Made by a program: the position numbers and the translations under genes. This document shows, piece by piece, positions 1 through 11,439 of a stretch of DNA of 64,000 bases. Source of the stretch: Prorocentrum cordatum (Eukaryota > Sar > Dinophyceae > Prorocentrales > Prorocentraceae); contig CAUYUJ010017912.1 of NCBI GenBank assembly GCA_963575745.1, positions 132,001 to 196,000 of the forward strand, in the 5' to 3' direction. A model generated the notes under the pieces. That model had not been told where the DNA came from and did not search any database. It worked only from the letters and a program-made list of their open reading frames with translations. Within the stretch, counting starts at the first letter, position 1. Every line of letters begins with the position of its first letter.

Positions 1-590
1 AGGCTTGCAGACGCCATGTCTGCGGCTCGAGGTCAGCAGCGTCACGCAATGCGGCACACCATCGTGCCGCTCTGAAGAGTGCGAGCGAGTTCGCCAGTGA
101 AGTGGATGAGTTCGCGCCCCCGCGCGCGCGCCCGTCAGACCAGACAGCGTCGGCGCTCCCCTGCCGAGTCTAGAATGTATTTGGGGTTGGACAGTTATGA
201 TTCCCTTCTTCGTATTGTTTTTCTTCTCCGCGAAAGCTGTTCCATCGCCCGCACAATCCCGACTCAAATAGGACAGGTCGCCGCTGTTTGGCCCGAGCGT
301 TGACGTATATCTACTCCTTGTATGATGAGTAAACGCCCCGCGATCTACATTGTATTGCCGCCGTGCGCTCTTCCATGCAGCGTCCAAACCCCGCAATTAG
401 TTCCTCCTCCTTCTCCTCTGCCTCTTCTCCCCGTCGTGCCGCATGATATGCTGCCGTGGCTGCATCGCGCCGGCCGGTGCGTTTTGGCAGGAGGCCGCTG
501 CCAGCTGTCCTGCCCAGGCCTGGTTGCCTCCTGGGTGGCTGGGACAACCCTTCGTCCCCCCTCCCGCGGGGAAGAGCGATGCGGGGAAGA
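1..590. other. No gene recognised
   Basis: Several short overlapping open frames exist on both strands, but none has a recognisable domain, a consistent codon pattern or a repeated structure. I see no RNA gene or element end here. Confidence 0.5.
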
Positions 591-595
591 ACGAT

Positions 596-644
596 ACCTA
601 TATATACACACATGCTCACACACGTATATGGATATATATATATA

Positions 645-675
<31 letters not shown>

Positions 676-1200
676 GAGAGAGAGGAACAATAACAAAGGA
701 GCGAGATAACGAAATAATTAGCGAGCGCGTTAACGAGAGAAAGAGGGGCAACCCGAGGGAAACGGGGATGGCGAAGGGGAGATGAGCAGAACAAGAAAGA
801 GCGAGAGAGATAGAGGGGGAGCGAGATAATGATAAAGAGACAGAGGGATACATATATATATATATATAGAGAAATTCCACAACACTGTGTAAACAACACA
901 CGATACATACATATATATACACAAAGGTTGCAGGCATAAAGGGATACATATACACACATACATATATAGAGAGAGAGAGAGATAGAAACAAAGCGGGAGA
1001 TAGAGAAACATTGACAGACAACACAATTATACATAAAGAGAGAGAACGGGATAGAGAGAGAGATAACGAGAGAAACCTAATGAGAGAAGGAATCCAAACA
1101 CAAACACATTTACAGAGGGAGAGAGTGAGGTATGGCCATGTAGCGAGAGAGAGAGAGAGAGAGCGAGACAGAGATAGAGAGAGGTGCGGCGAGGGAAGAG
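596..1200. repeat. GA/TA microsatellite field
   Basis: Long runs of GA (for example 646-684, 970-982, 1146-1162) are mixed with TA and CA dinucleotide runs (600-645, 848-870, 905-965). Both strands stay open only because the repeats lack stops. The Ser/Leu-rich minus-strand frames and Arg/Glu-rich plus-strand frames are artefacts of composition. Confidence 0.9.
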
Positions 1201-1210
1201 GAGGATGACC

Positions 1211-2440
1211 AATGATGTATGGAGGAGGAGCTGGGACGAGGACCTTGGGACGAGGAGCCAGGAAGAGGGACGAACTAAGAGGTGGCGTGGGAGTTGGGGG
1301 CGTGGCCAGGAGGAGGATACTGAGGAGGAGAAGGACGCAGCCAGGAGAGAAGCGAGGTAGGAGGTACCAGCGGGGAGGGGGGGGGGTCGGCCGTCGTCGT
1401 CGCGCGGAGGGCGGGGCGTGGCGGGGCGGGGCGGGCCCTGGCCCGTCGGTCACGCCTGCACGCGAAGCTGCCCCTTTCTGTGACCTGGCGCGGCTCGGTG
1501 ACGGATGTGTCCTTCAGGCGGGACATACAGTCGAGACGCTGGCATCATGACCGCTCTGGGCTCAGGAAGAGCTCGAGTTTTCGGGCCGTTCCTTAGATCT
1601 GTGTCGTGGAACCTGCTTGTGGCCTGGGCCCGCCGCTGCCAGACACGCCTCGTCGTTCCTTGCGATGCGCTCCTTGTCACGATGGCTGTACTTGCGAGGC
1701 GCTGAGTAACACCAAGTGATAGGCAACCGACAGGCGGAGGTTCCAGGAACTTCAACGCGAGAGACCACGTGATGGAACCAATCCAGCGCCAATTGGCGTC
1801 TGTTCGCGCGGCTGCTCGTGAGCAGGGGAGGGCCGCAGAGGAGGCCCGTTGAGCAAGGGCCGACGGGGAGTTGGCGGGGAACGAGGGAAGGGTTCAAACG
1901 ACCTTCGCATCGCGGCCGCGAGAGGACGCCTGGGGGCCTCTGCAACCCGACCTGGCGGGCGAGCGACTCGAGGAGCGGACCCTTGGGGAGAAGACCTCTT
2001 TCATGTCACGTGTTAGTCCTCCTCCATCCCCTCTTTTCTTCTCGCCCTCTTCCTGCGCCGTCCAGCCGCCCTCCATGAGGAGGATCGCGGTTCGAGTATC
2101 GACGATCGAGGATTGTAGATCGAGGTTCCAGAGTTTCGAAAACAACATCGGCGTACACGTACATTATCGGAACTTCATGCGTTGTTTTGCATCTACGTTT
2201 GGGGACGTCTCGCGGCATTTCCAGCGCCGAACCAGGACACCCGCGCGGACATCCGACGTTTGTGGTTCAATTTGAGTTTCTGGATAATGTCGAGACGTGT
2301 CTGGTCTTTGGGAGAGGTTTCTCGTCGCCACGGTTGGGCCCTCCTGAGAACCCCTGGCCACATCGAACCCTAAGAGTAGCACACGGGTCGTCGTCATCAG
2401 CCTCGTCGCCATCGTCGTCGGTTTGGAAGATGTTCATTTT
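1211..2440. other. Unassigned, partly G-rich
   Basis: Short open frames on both strands without domains. A G/GA-rich stretch lies at about 1215-1400. No terminal repeats or RNA genes were seen. Confidence 0.4.
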
Positions 2441-2454
2441 ATATAGTCAGTTAT

Positions 2455-2501
2455 TGAAGTGATGACGGTGATGATCATGATAACGATGACGATGGTGATG
2501 G

Positions 2502-2555
<54 letters not shown>

Positions 2556-3417
2556 CGCTGTTGAGGTTGTTTTTGGTAATGTTGATGATACGGATGAGGA
2601 TGTGAATGACGATCCAGATAAGGATGAGGATGAGGATTATGTTGATGATGATGCTGACGATATTGATGATGTATATGATGATGCAGCTGAGGATGAGGGT
2701 GAGGATGAGGATGAGGATACCGATGAGGAAGAGGGCCATTCTGATGCTCATGAGCATGATCATGCTCATGCTCGTGAGCATCAGTGTGGTGACGCTGATG
2801 CTGATAATGATGCTGGTGATGATGAGGATGAGGATGAGGAGTATGATGATGCTGATGATGCTGATGGGGATGAGGTTCAGGACGAGGATTAATATACCGA
2901 TGATCTGTATACTGATGTTTATGATGAGGATGAGGATGAGGATGATAATGAGGATGGCAATGAAGATGAGGATGCGGATGAGGATGGCGATGATGCGGAT
3001 GAGGTTGGCAATGATGATGCTGATGATGATTTTGCTGCTGGTGGTGATGCTGCTTATGAGTATGACCATGATCTCGGTCATGATTATGATGATCATGATG
3101 GCGACCATTCTGATGATGGTGGTGATGCTGGTGATGATGCTGATTAGGACGATGCGGAATGATGCTGATGAGGATACTGCTGAGGATGAGGATGAAACTG
3201 ATGATGAGGATAAGGTTGAGGATGAAGATTCGGATGAGGATTGTGATGTTGCTGCTGATGATGATGATGATGATGATGATGAGGAGGAGGAGGAGGAGGA
3301 GGAGGATGGGGATGATGAGGATGCGGATGAGTATGAGGACAAGGACGAGGATCATGATGCGGATGGTGATGATGATGATGAGGATGTTGATGATGTTGAT
3401 GATGACGATGATGGCAG

Positions 3418-3488
<71 letters not shown>

Positions 3489-3500
3489 CATGCTGATGAG
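2455..3500. repeat. GAT-type trinucleotide array, about 1 kb
   Basis: Nearly uninterrupted GAT/GAG/GCT triplets, with pure GAT runs at 2495-2555 and 3418-3488. The plus-strand frames read as Asp/Glu-rich, Met-rich or stop-containing, and the minus-strand frames as His-, Ser- or Ile-rich. One frame (2602-2892) is acidic and could be part of an exon, since the acidic gene at the right end of the window looks similar. There is no non-repetitive coding sequence beside it to support that, so I treat it as a repeat. Confidence 0.85.
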
Positions 3501-3738
3501 CATGCTCATGATGACGAGAATGATCATGACCATAATCATCGGGCAGCCCCACATATTAACTACCCTGCAGTATGACAGCAAGTGTATTGTATACAATACG
3601 ATATTCCCCAACGTAGATCACGCTGTACGACACTTCCAGCGATCGTGGCTAAATGGTAGGTGTATCGTGAAATTCACACATCAGGTATATCCATAGACAC
3701 CTTCCACATGCACGACATGCCCTGTAGCTTAGTATCAA

Positions 3739-5070
3739 GTGGATTCTACATGTATTCCTGAATCTTTCGGTCTTGAGAAGCTACGGCAACACGTACCTAC
3801 CCACATCCCTCCGTCGCCATCGGGTTCGTTGTTCAAGGCCATGTCTCGCAGAGAGGCTGTTGGCACCACCACCCAACCTCTGAGTGGGCCCTCCACAGTG
3901 CCGCCCCCGCCGCGTCTCCCACGAGCTTTGGAGGACACATTGGCGGCCAGACGCGAGCTGAGACGTGCTTCTGACCGGCTCCTACTGCCAGCACGCGTGA
4001 AGGATCTTGCTCGAGCGAAACCACTCAGTGCTGGTGCCTCGAGAGCAACATCGATTGCAACCACAACAGCCCCAGCCCCAGCGTGGACACGACTGGCAGC
4101 GGCGACCCCGACACTATTACCACCACCTGCTGCGCCTCAAGACGAAGATGCCACAGGACGTGGTGGACGAGGCGAAGGCGAAGGCTCTACCCCCCGCGAG
4201 GGCACCGTGGTGCCACCCCCTGAGATCCTCCCTCGCCTCGCGAGGATCTGGGCCAAGCTCGGGGAGAGCCGAGGGAACACCACCAGCGGCCAAGCCCAGG
4301 CTCACGGGCCTTCCACCGCCTCGCGGAGCAGTGGCAGCGGCCGAGGTGGGCGACGTGGCCATGGAGGGCGAGGGCGAGGAGGACGGCGACCGACGCAGGA
4401 AACCGAAGCGCCGAGGCGGGAGGAGAGCCCGCCAAGGCGAGCATCAGGTCAAGACGTGGAGCAGCAAGGGCAAAGACCTTCTGGCGCTGCTCCAGGCGAC
4501 ACTCAAACTCGTGCTGCTGACGGCACACAAGAACAGGCTCGCTTGTACCGTCTCGATACACACATACACGATGCCGACGAATCACGAGATGGTGATCAAT
4601 ATCACCGAGGAGCTCGAGGGGTACAACGGATTGCTTGTTTTTTTCGCACGCAGGGGGCCGAGGGCACGAAGAGGATGACAAATACCGGATCCCCCGCAGC
4701 CAGCTTAGCGCTGGCGGCTTTAGAGGGCCTGATGATGTGCGACATTGACAGCGCGGCGAAGAACGTCATCAATGTGTACTTGTTGAAATGCTGCCCAGTA
4801 GAGGCGGAGGCGGAGCCCGACATCGACAACGCCGACTTTGCGAGCGCCGTGAGTTTCATACGCTTAGCGAGCTGCTACGATTCGCAAAAGATGAGGGTCA
4901 TAGTCGGCGCCTCCAGCTGGGAGGGGCCGTCTCTCATACAGAAGGCTTTGCGGGCCGATGGCGTCGCGATTCAAGCAAAGGGGTGGCACCAGCGGGCTGG
5001 TTCGAGGACGAAGTGGGCCGTTGGCTCGAGACGATCAGCCAGTGAACGAGACACCGATAAGATTTGTTAG
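3739..5070 (+). CDS. Hypothetical protein, probably a decayed gene
   Basis: The open frame is 443 codons from ATG 3739. Its N-terminal half is Pro/Ala/Arg-rich and low in complexity. Its C-terminal part (after about 4680) looks protein-like, with helical, moderately hydrophobic segments. An overlapping frame (about 4140-4678) also looks protein-like: an acidic and then basic linker followed by a Leu-rich helix. The real coding sequence may therefore switch frame near 4640-4680, pointing to a frameshift or an unrecognised intron. The overall layout resembles abundant dinoflagellate families of unknown function, but I recognise no named domain. The start is only the first ATG of the frame. Function unknown. 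Confidence 0.35.
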   Translation: MDSTCIPESFGLEKLRQHVPTHIPPSPSGSLFKAMSRREAVGTTTQPLSGPSTVPPPPRLPRALEDTLAARRELRRASDRLLLPARVKDLARAKPLSAGASRATSIATTTAPAPAWTRLAAATPTLLPPPAAPQDEDATGRGGRGEGEGSTPREGTVVPPPEILPRLARIWAKLGESRGNTTSGQAQAHGPSTASRSSGSGRGGRRGHGGRGRGGRRPTQETEAPRREESPPRRASGQDVEQQGQRPSGAAPGDTQTRAADGTQEQARLYRLDTHIHDADESRDGDQYHRGARGVQRIACFFRTQGAEGTKRMTNTGSPAASLALAALEGLMMCDIDSAAKNVINVYLLKCCPVEAEAEPDIDNADFASAVSFIRLASCYDSQKMRVIVGASSWEGPSLIQKALRADGVAIQAKGWHQRAGSRTKWAVGSRRSASERDTDKIC

Positions 5071-5389
5071 TGGTGGGTTTCTGCCAGGCACGCGTGCCGC
5101 CCCTGCCTGCATTGCCTCACCCAGCTCGGAGTGAGGCGGGCAGCTCCTAGGGCATCTTGCCGGCCCTAAGCCTTTCTACGACGAATACGAGGCCGAAGAT
5201 CTCGTGGCAGCTGAATTTTATGATTCAATTGCCCCCGCATGCCGCCAGACCTCGCTGCGCAAGCACCCTTGCAGGCACCATGCACCGAGCAACGCTCGAG
5301 AGTAACAGCTCTCTGCGGCGAGCCTTACGTATAGCAAGTTGACATGCACACTCAGATGCTTCTTCATTGGCTCGCCTGTCGCCGGGGAA

Positions 5390-5393
5390 AAAT

Positions 5394-5429
<36 letters not shown>

Positions 5430-6075
5430 GCGATCATATTGGTGACGATGATGATGCTGCTGCTGGTTATGATGATGAAGCTGGTGGTGATTGTAACGAC
5501 GCTGATGATGCTGCTGATGATGATGTTGGGGATGTTCATGATGATGAGGAGGATGAGGGTGTGGATGGTGCTGTTGCTGGTGATGGTGATGGTGCTGATG
5601 AGGATGGCACTGGCGCTGATGATGATGATGATGCTCATGATGGTGGCGATGGTGTGGCTGAGTCTGACAATGCTGGCGGTGATGGCGGTGCTGCTGATGC
5701 TAGTACTGATGATGTTGATGTTGTTGCTGGTGATGTGGCTGCTGATAATGCTGGTGATGGTGCTGCTGGCGATGGCGACGATGTTGTTGTTGATGGTGGT
5801 GATGGCGGTGTTGTGCATGATGCTTGCGATTAAGGTGATGCGTATGATCCATATGCGATTGGTGAGGATGCTGGTGGTGATGCTGTGAATGATGATGATT
5901 ATTACCGTTGGTGTTCTGGTGACGACGACGAGGATGAGAATGGGGATGGCGATGCAGACGGGGATGATGATACACATAGGATGATTAGAATGGTTCCGAA
6001 TGGGAAAAACTTATTATGATGATCGGATGCGGATGGGGATAAGGATGAGGATGTGGAATAGGATGATGATGGGGG
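5390..6075. repeat. GAT/GCT/GGT trinucleotide array
   Basis: Begins with about eleven GAT triplets at 5395-5428, then degenerate GATGCT/GGTGAT triplets to about 6075. The Asp/Ala/Gly-rich plus frame and His/Ile-rich minus frames reflect composition. No flanking exon was identified. Confidence 0.85.
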
Positions 6076-6960
6076 CCAGGAAGAGGAGGAAGAGGGGGAG
6101 GAGGAGGAGCAACGCAAGTGCGCCAGCTGTCACCAGCGGACCCGCCCGCGTCGCACAGTTGGCACAGGAGAGTGGGGGTTCGGGGGGGAGAGGAGGGGAC
6201 GGAAAACAGAAGGAGCAGCAGGAGGCGGAATCTGATTTGGAACAGTACGCGGGAGAGAAGGTGAAGGAGGAGGAGGAGGAGGAGGAAAAGGAGCAGGAGG
6301 AGGGGGAGAAGGAACATGACCTGGAAAAGTAGGAGAATGAGGAGGAGGAAGAGGAGGAGGAGGAGGAGGAGGAGGAGGAGGAGGATAAGGAGGAGGAGGA
6401 GGAGGAACAGGAGGAGGAAGAGGAGGAAGAGGAGGAGGAGGAGGAGGAGGAGGAGGGGAGGGGGAGGAAAGGGGGAGGATCGGTGTTCTAGGATCGTTGG
6501 TTTTCGATGTGGTTGGTGTGACTTTGGGGTGTCTTCTTGGGGCTCCAGGAAGCTTCTCGTCGGCACAGCGGGCCCCCTTTGAGTTCTGGTGAACACGCCC
6601 CCCGGTAGAGGCCTGGGGGGACGATGTCGAGGAACCTCCGGTGGGGAGGGGGAATAGGGAGGAGAGGAGGAGGAGGAGGAGGAGGAGGAGGAGGAGGAGG
6701 AGAGGGGAGGAGGAGGAGGAAGAGGAGAAGAGGAGGAATAGGAATAGGAATAGGAGGAGGAGGAGGAGGAGGAGGAGGAGGAGGAGGAGGAGGAGGAGGA
6801 GGAGGAGGAGGAGGAGGAGGAGGAGGAGGGAGGAGGAGGAGGAGGAGGAGGAGGGGGGGAGGAGGGAGGGGGAGGAGGGAGGGGGAGGAAAAGGAGGAAT
6901 AGGAGGAGGAGGAGGAGGAGGAAGAGGAGGTGGTGGAGTGCGAGAAAGAGGGGGAGGGAA
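6076..6960. repeat. GGA trinucleotide array
   Basis: Purine-only GGA/GGG/GAA triplets on the plus strand occur in two blocks (6076-6475 and 6640-6960). A less biased 150-bp island lies between them (6476-6630). All open frames here (Glu, Arg, Gly or Pro/Leu-rich) are compositional. Confidence 0.9.
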
Positions 6961-7046
6961 GAGGAGTGATTTTGGAGTGGTGGATCGAATGGCCCCTACT
7001 CGCAAGCCGGGGCAAGGTGGTACGGGGGCAGGGGGTATAATGGGCG

Positions 7047-7160
7047 CGCGGGTCATTTTACGACCAGAGCGGCATTGTACAACCGAGATGGGGCATTTAC
7101 AACCAGCATGGATATTCCCAGAAGAAGGGAATTGTACAACCATCAGCGCTTTCTTACAAT
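7047..7160. repeat. Short interspersed repeat containing GTACAACC
   Basis: Successive short units carry TACGACCAGAG, GTACAACCGAGATGG, TTACAACCAGCATGG and GTACAACCATCAG. The same motif set occurs in inverted orientation at 10575-10770 (for example ATCTCGGTTGTA at 10733). This suggests two copies of one small repeat in opposite orientation. Confidence 0.6.
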
Positions 7161-7390
7161 CAGGCAAGTAAACGCACATTAGCGACACACGCGCTGACAC
7201 CTTCGACATATCCATTGGACGAAGTAAGTGATGTTTGTGCTATCTGAAGCGTGTTAGTTGTAAAGTGCCTTTCCTGAAGCAAGAAGAGCCTATGAAGTAG
7301 CGGATTCCTAATAACTTCAATCGGAGCCTTATTGGGGTCGTGTTGGTACACGTGCGACTGCGACCCGATTGGCATCAGACCAACCCAATG

Positions 7391-7925
7391 GAGTCCAATC
7401 GTTTTTCGTTGCTTTGAGGGAAGACATGGGGGACGGTGAGGGGGAGACGAATGAAGAGGAGGAGGAGGAAGGAGGAAAACGGAGGACATCGGAGGCGAAC
7501 GGAACGGAAGCGGAGAGGAGACTGAGGCGGAGTGATGTGGGAGGAGGCGGAGGAGGAGGAAGGGGAGGAGGGGGAGCAGGAACAGGAGGAGGAGTCGGAG
7601 GAGGAGGAGGAGGAGAGAAAAGGGGGAGGATGACAGGGAAACGGAGGGAGAGGAGGAGGAAGAGAAGGAGGAGGAAGAGTGTAGTCCACTCGTGTTCGTT
7701 GCTCTGAGGGAGGGGATGAGTGACGGTGTGTGGGGGTAAATGGGGAGGAGGGGGAGGAGGAAATGGAGGAACAAGAGGAACGAGGAAAGGGGAGGACACC
7801 GGTGGCGAACGGAACGGAAGCGGAGAGGAGTCTCAGGCGGAGCGATGTGGGAGGAGGCGGAGGAGGCAGATGGGGAGGAGGACGAGGAGCAGGAGGAGGA
7901 GGAGGACGAGGAGTGAGAAGAGAAG
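7391..7925. repeat. Tandem duplication of a GGA-rich unit, about 300 bp
   Basis: Sequence at 7398-7560 recurs at about 7690-7870. Both copies have a TTCGTTGCTYTGAGGGA start and then a shared block of about 80 bp (7478-7560 versus 7790-7870), close to 90 percent identical by eye. The rest is GGA-rich filler. Confidence 0.7.
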
Positions 7926-8514
7926 GGGACAAGACAGAAAAGAAGGGGTGGGGGCCACCGGGGCCACCTAGCTGCCCAGTCGCACAGCAGTGACGGGCTG
8001 GGGGCCACTCGGCCCCCCAGTCGCACATGAAGGACGAATTCGTCGCCCACCAGATGGCGTTAATCTGAGAGGTCGCGGGGCGGTGGACCTTGCCTCGCAA
8101 TGGCCACGCCTTTTCAGAGACATTGGACCGATACTGGGCGGCCTGAAGGGAAGAGGACGAGGAGGAGGAGGAGGAAGAAGAGGAGGAGGAAGAGGGAAAT
8201 GATGAAGACGATGAAGACAAGGAGGGGGGGAGGAGGATGAGGACGAGGAGGATGATGAGGCGGAGGAGGAGTATGAGAGGGGAGAGCAAGGTACAGGGAA
8301 TGTTGAGTAGACATGGGGCCACGGGGGATGAATCAACACAGCGGGGGCGCGGATGACGGAACACGGCATGGCTATGGCAACCAACAGAAACAACCAGTTT
8401 GAACCACATCAACAAACGCGCATAGGAACCGCCCGTAGGAATGACCGTCGCACGGAAGCAATGCACCATGCCAGGCCGCGGCGAGCAGGACCCAATTGCA
8501 ACGCGCCCGAATGA
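7926..8514. other. Unassigned, includes a GGA block
   Basis: GGA/GAG-rich at 8150-8290. The remainder has no recognisable coding or RNA feature. Confidence 0.4.
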
Positions 8515-8745
8515 CGTGGACCGCGCTTGACCCGAACCGAACGTCTCAAATCCGAACCAAAAGCAACACATCCGAACCACACGCAACACGCCTGAACCAA
8601 ACGCAACAAAGCCGAACCGCACGCAACGCACCCAAATCAAGCCGACCGTGACAAATCCGAACCGCACGCAGCGCACTCGAACTAAGCGCAACGCATTCTA
8701 ACTAAACCGAACGCGACGCGCTCGAACCAACGCAACAAACTCGAT
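8515..8745. repeat. Minisatellite, about 20-bp unit
   Basis: About ten degenerate copies of a unit close to CCGAACCGCACGCAACGCAC. Unit length varies between roughly 19 and 23 bp. Confidence 0.8.
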
Positions 8746-8799
8746 GAAAGCGATGCTCACGGTCCACCCTCTTGTGGCACATGTGGCACCAATCTTCGT

Positions 8800-9040
8800 C
8801 CTCTTCCCCATCCACATCATCATTACTACCATCCACTTCACCATCGCCGCCATCACCATCGCCACCGCCATCACCAGCGTCAACGCCGACGCCATCACCG
8901 TCATCACCAGTTGCAACAACACCGTAATCATAAGCAGTACGCATCTTCACCATCATCATCATCATGGTCATACTCCCACCACCATCATCGCCATCACCAT
9001 CGCCACCATCATATCCACCCCGTCGTCATCATTGCCGTAA
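8800..9040. repeat. CAT/CAC/CGC trinucleotide tract
   Basis: Degenerate ATC/ACC triplets, purest at about 8948-8965 and 8990-9030. It is the complementary strand version of the GAT arrays elsewhere. Confidence 0.8.
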
Positions 9041-9880
9041 TATATTTTCTGCTCTATCACTCTCCCAGTCACGAAGCCCCGCCACTCCTTAATTTTGATT
9101 TCGCGGCGAATTACGGGGCGAGGTGGGGCAAGGTAAACATTTGCTGTGACCCGGACGCGTCGCGCACTGCGCTTCGATGTCAGTTGCCCCGCTAGGGCGC
9201 GGCGAAACATCGCTGCGAGCGGCAAGCGCGGATAATCGCTGGACCCGGGCAGCGCGATGGGCGGGCGAGGAACAATTAAAGGTCTGAGAATTTGAGGACT
9301 GCGCCAGCAACGATATGATTCCGCGGCCACCGAGACGGGAGAGAAACCGCCAATCACATCGGGCGCACCATGCGTAAGAACTCGCCATTGGCGAGGTCAG
9401 GCCGACCCGGGTGGGCCCCAGACCCGACACGCAGCAAGCAAGAACGCTCTTTGTTGTTTCACGACTCCCGAATGCTAGGGTCGCACGTCCTGCGTACAAG
9501 CAAGGCGCCGCGCACCTTTGCTTGCAAGGGACAGCAAGCGTGGGGCGCGCTTGACGTGACGCCCCCCCCCCCCCCCCGCCCCCCCCCTCTGGAGCAAGAG
9601 GGGCTGCGCGAGGAGCGGGGCATTTTTTGAGGTTTTCGTTTGGGGGGGTGGCGCGAGCAAGACGATGGCGAGGAGCCTGTGGGGCGAGGGCGCGACAGCG
9701 GCATCAGACGCCGCGCGCATGCTATTGAAAAGCCGGCAACAACTTCCAGGAAACACCGCAGGCGCCTCTCGGAAGACTGCTGACGGCTCTGGAAGGGAGT
9801 CGAGAACGCATAAAGCTTGTGGGCAGCGCTCGGGCATGTCTGGGAAGAGCCCAGCCAGAAAGCCTCTGGGAGCCGCTCGA
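9041..9880. other. Unassigned, contains a poly-C tract
   Basis: No recognisable gene. A near-pure C tract occurs at 9561-9590. Open frames on both strands look compositional. Confidence 0.4.
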
Positions 9881-10550
9881 CGGCAATTGGAACGCGCCCA
9901 CGAGCCTATGGAGAGCGCTCAGGAGCCACTCGGGAGCACTGAGAGGCCTCTGGGTCGCGCCTGGGCGCTTTGGATGGCGCCCAGAAGCTTGAGGAGAGCG
10001 CCCGAAAGCCTCTGGAACGCGCCCAGCAGCCTCTGTAGCGCGCCCGAAAGCCCCTTTTACCCCGCCCAGAAGCCGTTTGAGTGCGCCCAAGTGCCTCTGC
10101 AGCGCGCCCAGGAGTTTGTGGAGCGCGCTGTGAAACCTCACAAGTCTCCGCAGTTCGCTCAGAAGCCTCAGAAGTCTCTGAAGAGCGTTCACGCGTTCAC
10201 GAGCTTAGGAACCTCTGCAGAGCGTTGAAGCGCTCCGAAGTCTCAGGAGCCTCTGCAGAGCCCCGAAGTGTTCAGAAACTTCAGGAGCCACAGGCGCTCA
10301 GAAACCTCAGAAGCCTCTGCCTGGGTGCTCACGCGCTCACAAGCTCAGAAGCCTCTGCGCAACGCTCAAGCGGTCACAAGCTTATGCAGTTTCTGCAACG
10401 CTCCTAAACGCTCAGAAGCCTGAGAAGCGTCGGCAACGCGCTCAGAAGCCTCAGAAGCTAAGAAACTTCAGAAGCATCTGGAGAGCGCACATGCGCTCAG
10501 AAACTTCAGACGCCTCTGCATAGCGCACGTGCGGTTATACACCTCAGGAG
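9880..10550. repeat. Minisatellite with GCGCTCAGAAGCCTCTG unit
   Basis: Some 25 or more degenerate units of about 22-30 bp contain AGAAGCCTCTG and GCGCYCAGAAG. Spacing is irregular. Both strands stay open in places, giving repetitive Ala/Arg/Ser frames that I regard as non-coding. Confidence 0.8.
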
Positions 10551-10574
10551 CCGTTGTTGAGCATTCAGAGACTT

Positions 10575-10770
10575 CTGGGCGCTGGTTGTCAACTGGCCGT
10601 TCTGATTGTACAGAGCGCCGTCTGGGTTGTAAAATGGTCGTTCTCGTTGTACAGGGGGCTCCTCCGGTTTGAAAGTCGTCGCTACCACCGGGAAGTCGTA
10701 TACATGTTTCGTTCGTTTGTTGTACAGTGCCTCATCTCGGTTGTAATGTTCAATTGTGGTTGTGTAGAGA
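10575..10770. repeat. Interspersed repeat, inverted relative to 7047-7160
   Basis: Units containing TTGTACAGNGC and CGGTTGTAA repeat four or five times. The motifs are reverse complements of those at 7047-7160. Confidence 0.6.
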
Positions 10771-11300
10771 CCGAATATGGGGCGGACGGGGCCAGGGAAG
10801 GAGGGAGGGCGCAAGGAGAAGGGGCAGGAGTAGAAGGATGATGAGTGGCAGGAGTACGAGGAGGAGCATGATGATCAGTCAACACGCAGCAAGAGCGGGA
10901 GGCGGGATATCATTCGAACGAGGATGCGGAGAATGAGGACAATGAAGACAACGAGGAAGACGGGGAAGCGGAGGAGGACAGAGGAGGACGAGGAGGACGT
11001 GGAGGGAACATCACAAACAGGACCAGGAGGATGCGGAAGAAATCGTAGTAACATGCCGCATGGGTTCCCCATGCATTATGGAGGCGTTGTACCTTTTTGG
11101 ACGTGTTCGAAAGGTTCACTGTTTTGAGCCTTTTCCGAGGATGGATAATTCAGAGAAGCGGGATGAACATTCCGAGGGAAATGATGAGTGAGCAGGAGGA
11201 CGAGCGATGAGGCGGAGGAAAAGGAGGAGGAGAAGGGAGGAGACGGAGGATGGATGATGAGAATGAGGAGCGGGAGGATGAGGGAGGCATGGGGTCATAT
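10771..11300. other. GGA/GAG-rich, no gene recognised
   Basis: Purine-rich on the plus strand (10795-11030 and 11180-11290) with less biased sequence between. Open frames are compositional. Confidence 0.5.
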
Positions 11301-11439
11301 GAAAAAGAGCGGGGAGGCGTATCGCTGGGGAGCATCGCGGTCGAACGAACGATCAGGAGGCGCACGCGCCCCGGAGAGCTCGTGGCCGACTTTCGCCACA
11401 CGGGCCGACCCCGTGCCAGAATCCAAACGGCCAAGCCTT

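Noticed and set aside
2455-3500. Long Asp/Glu-rich, Met-rich and His-rich frames in the GAT array
   Set aside because: Every frame is open because the triplets lack stops. There is no unique sequence or splice-consistent flank, so this is treated as microsatellite.
6130-7215. 361-codon Pro/Leu-rich minus-strand frame
   Set aside because: A direct product of the GGA tract read on the other strand, with no domain or non-repetitive core.
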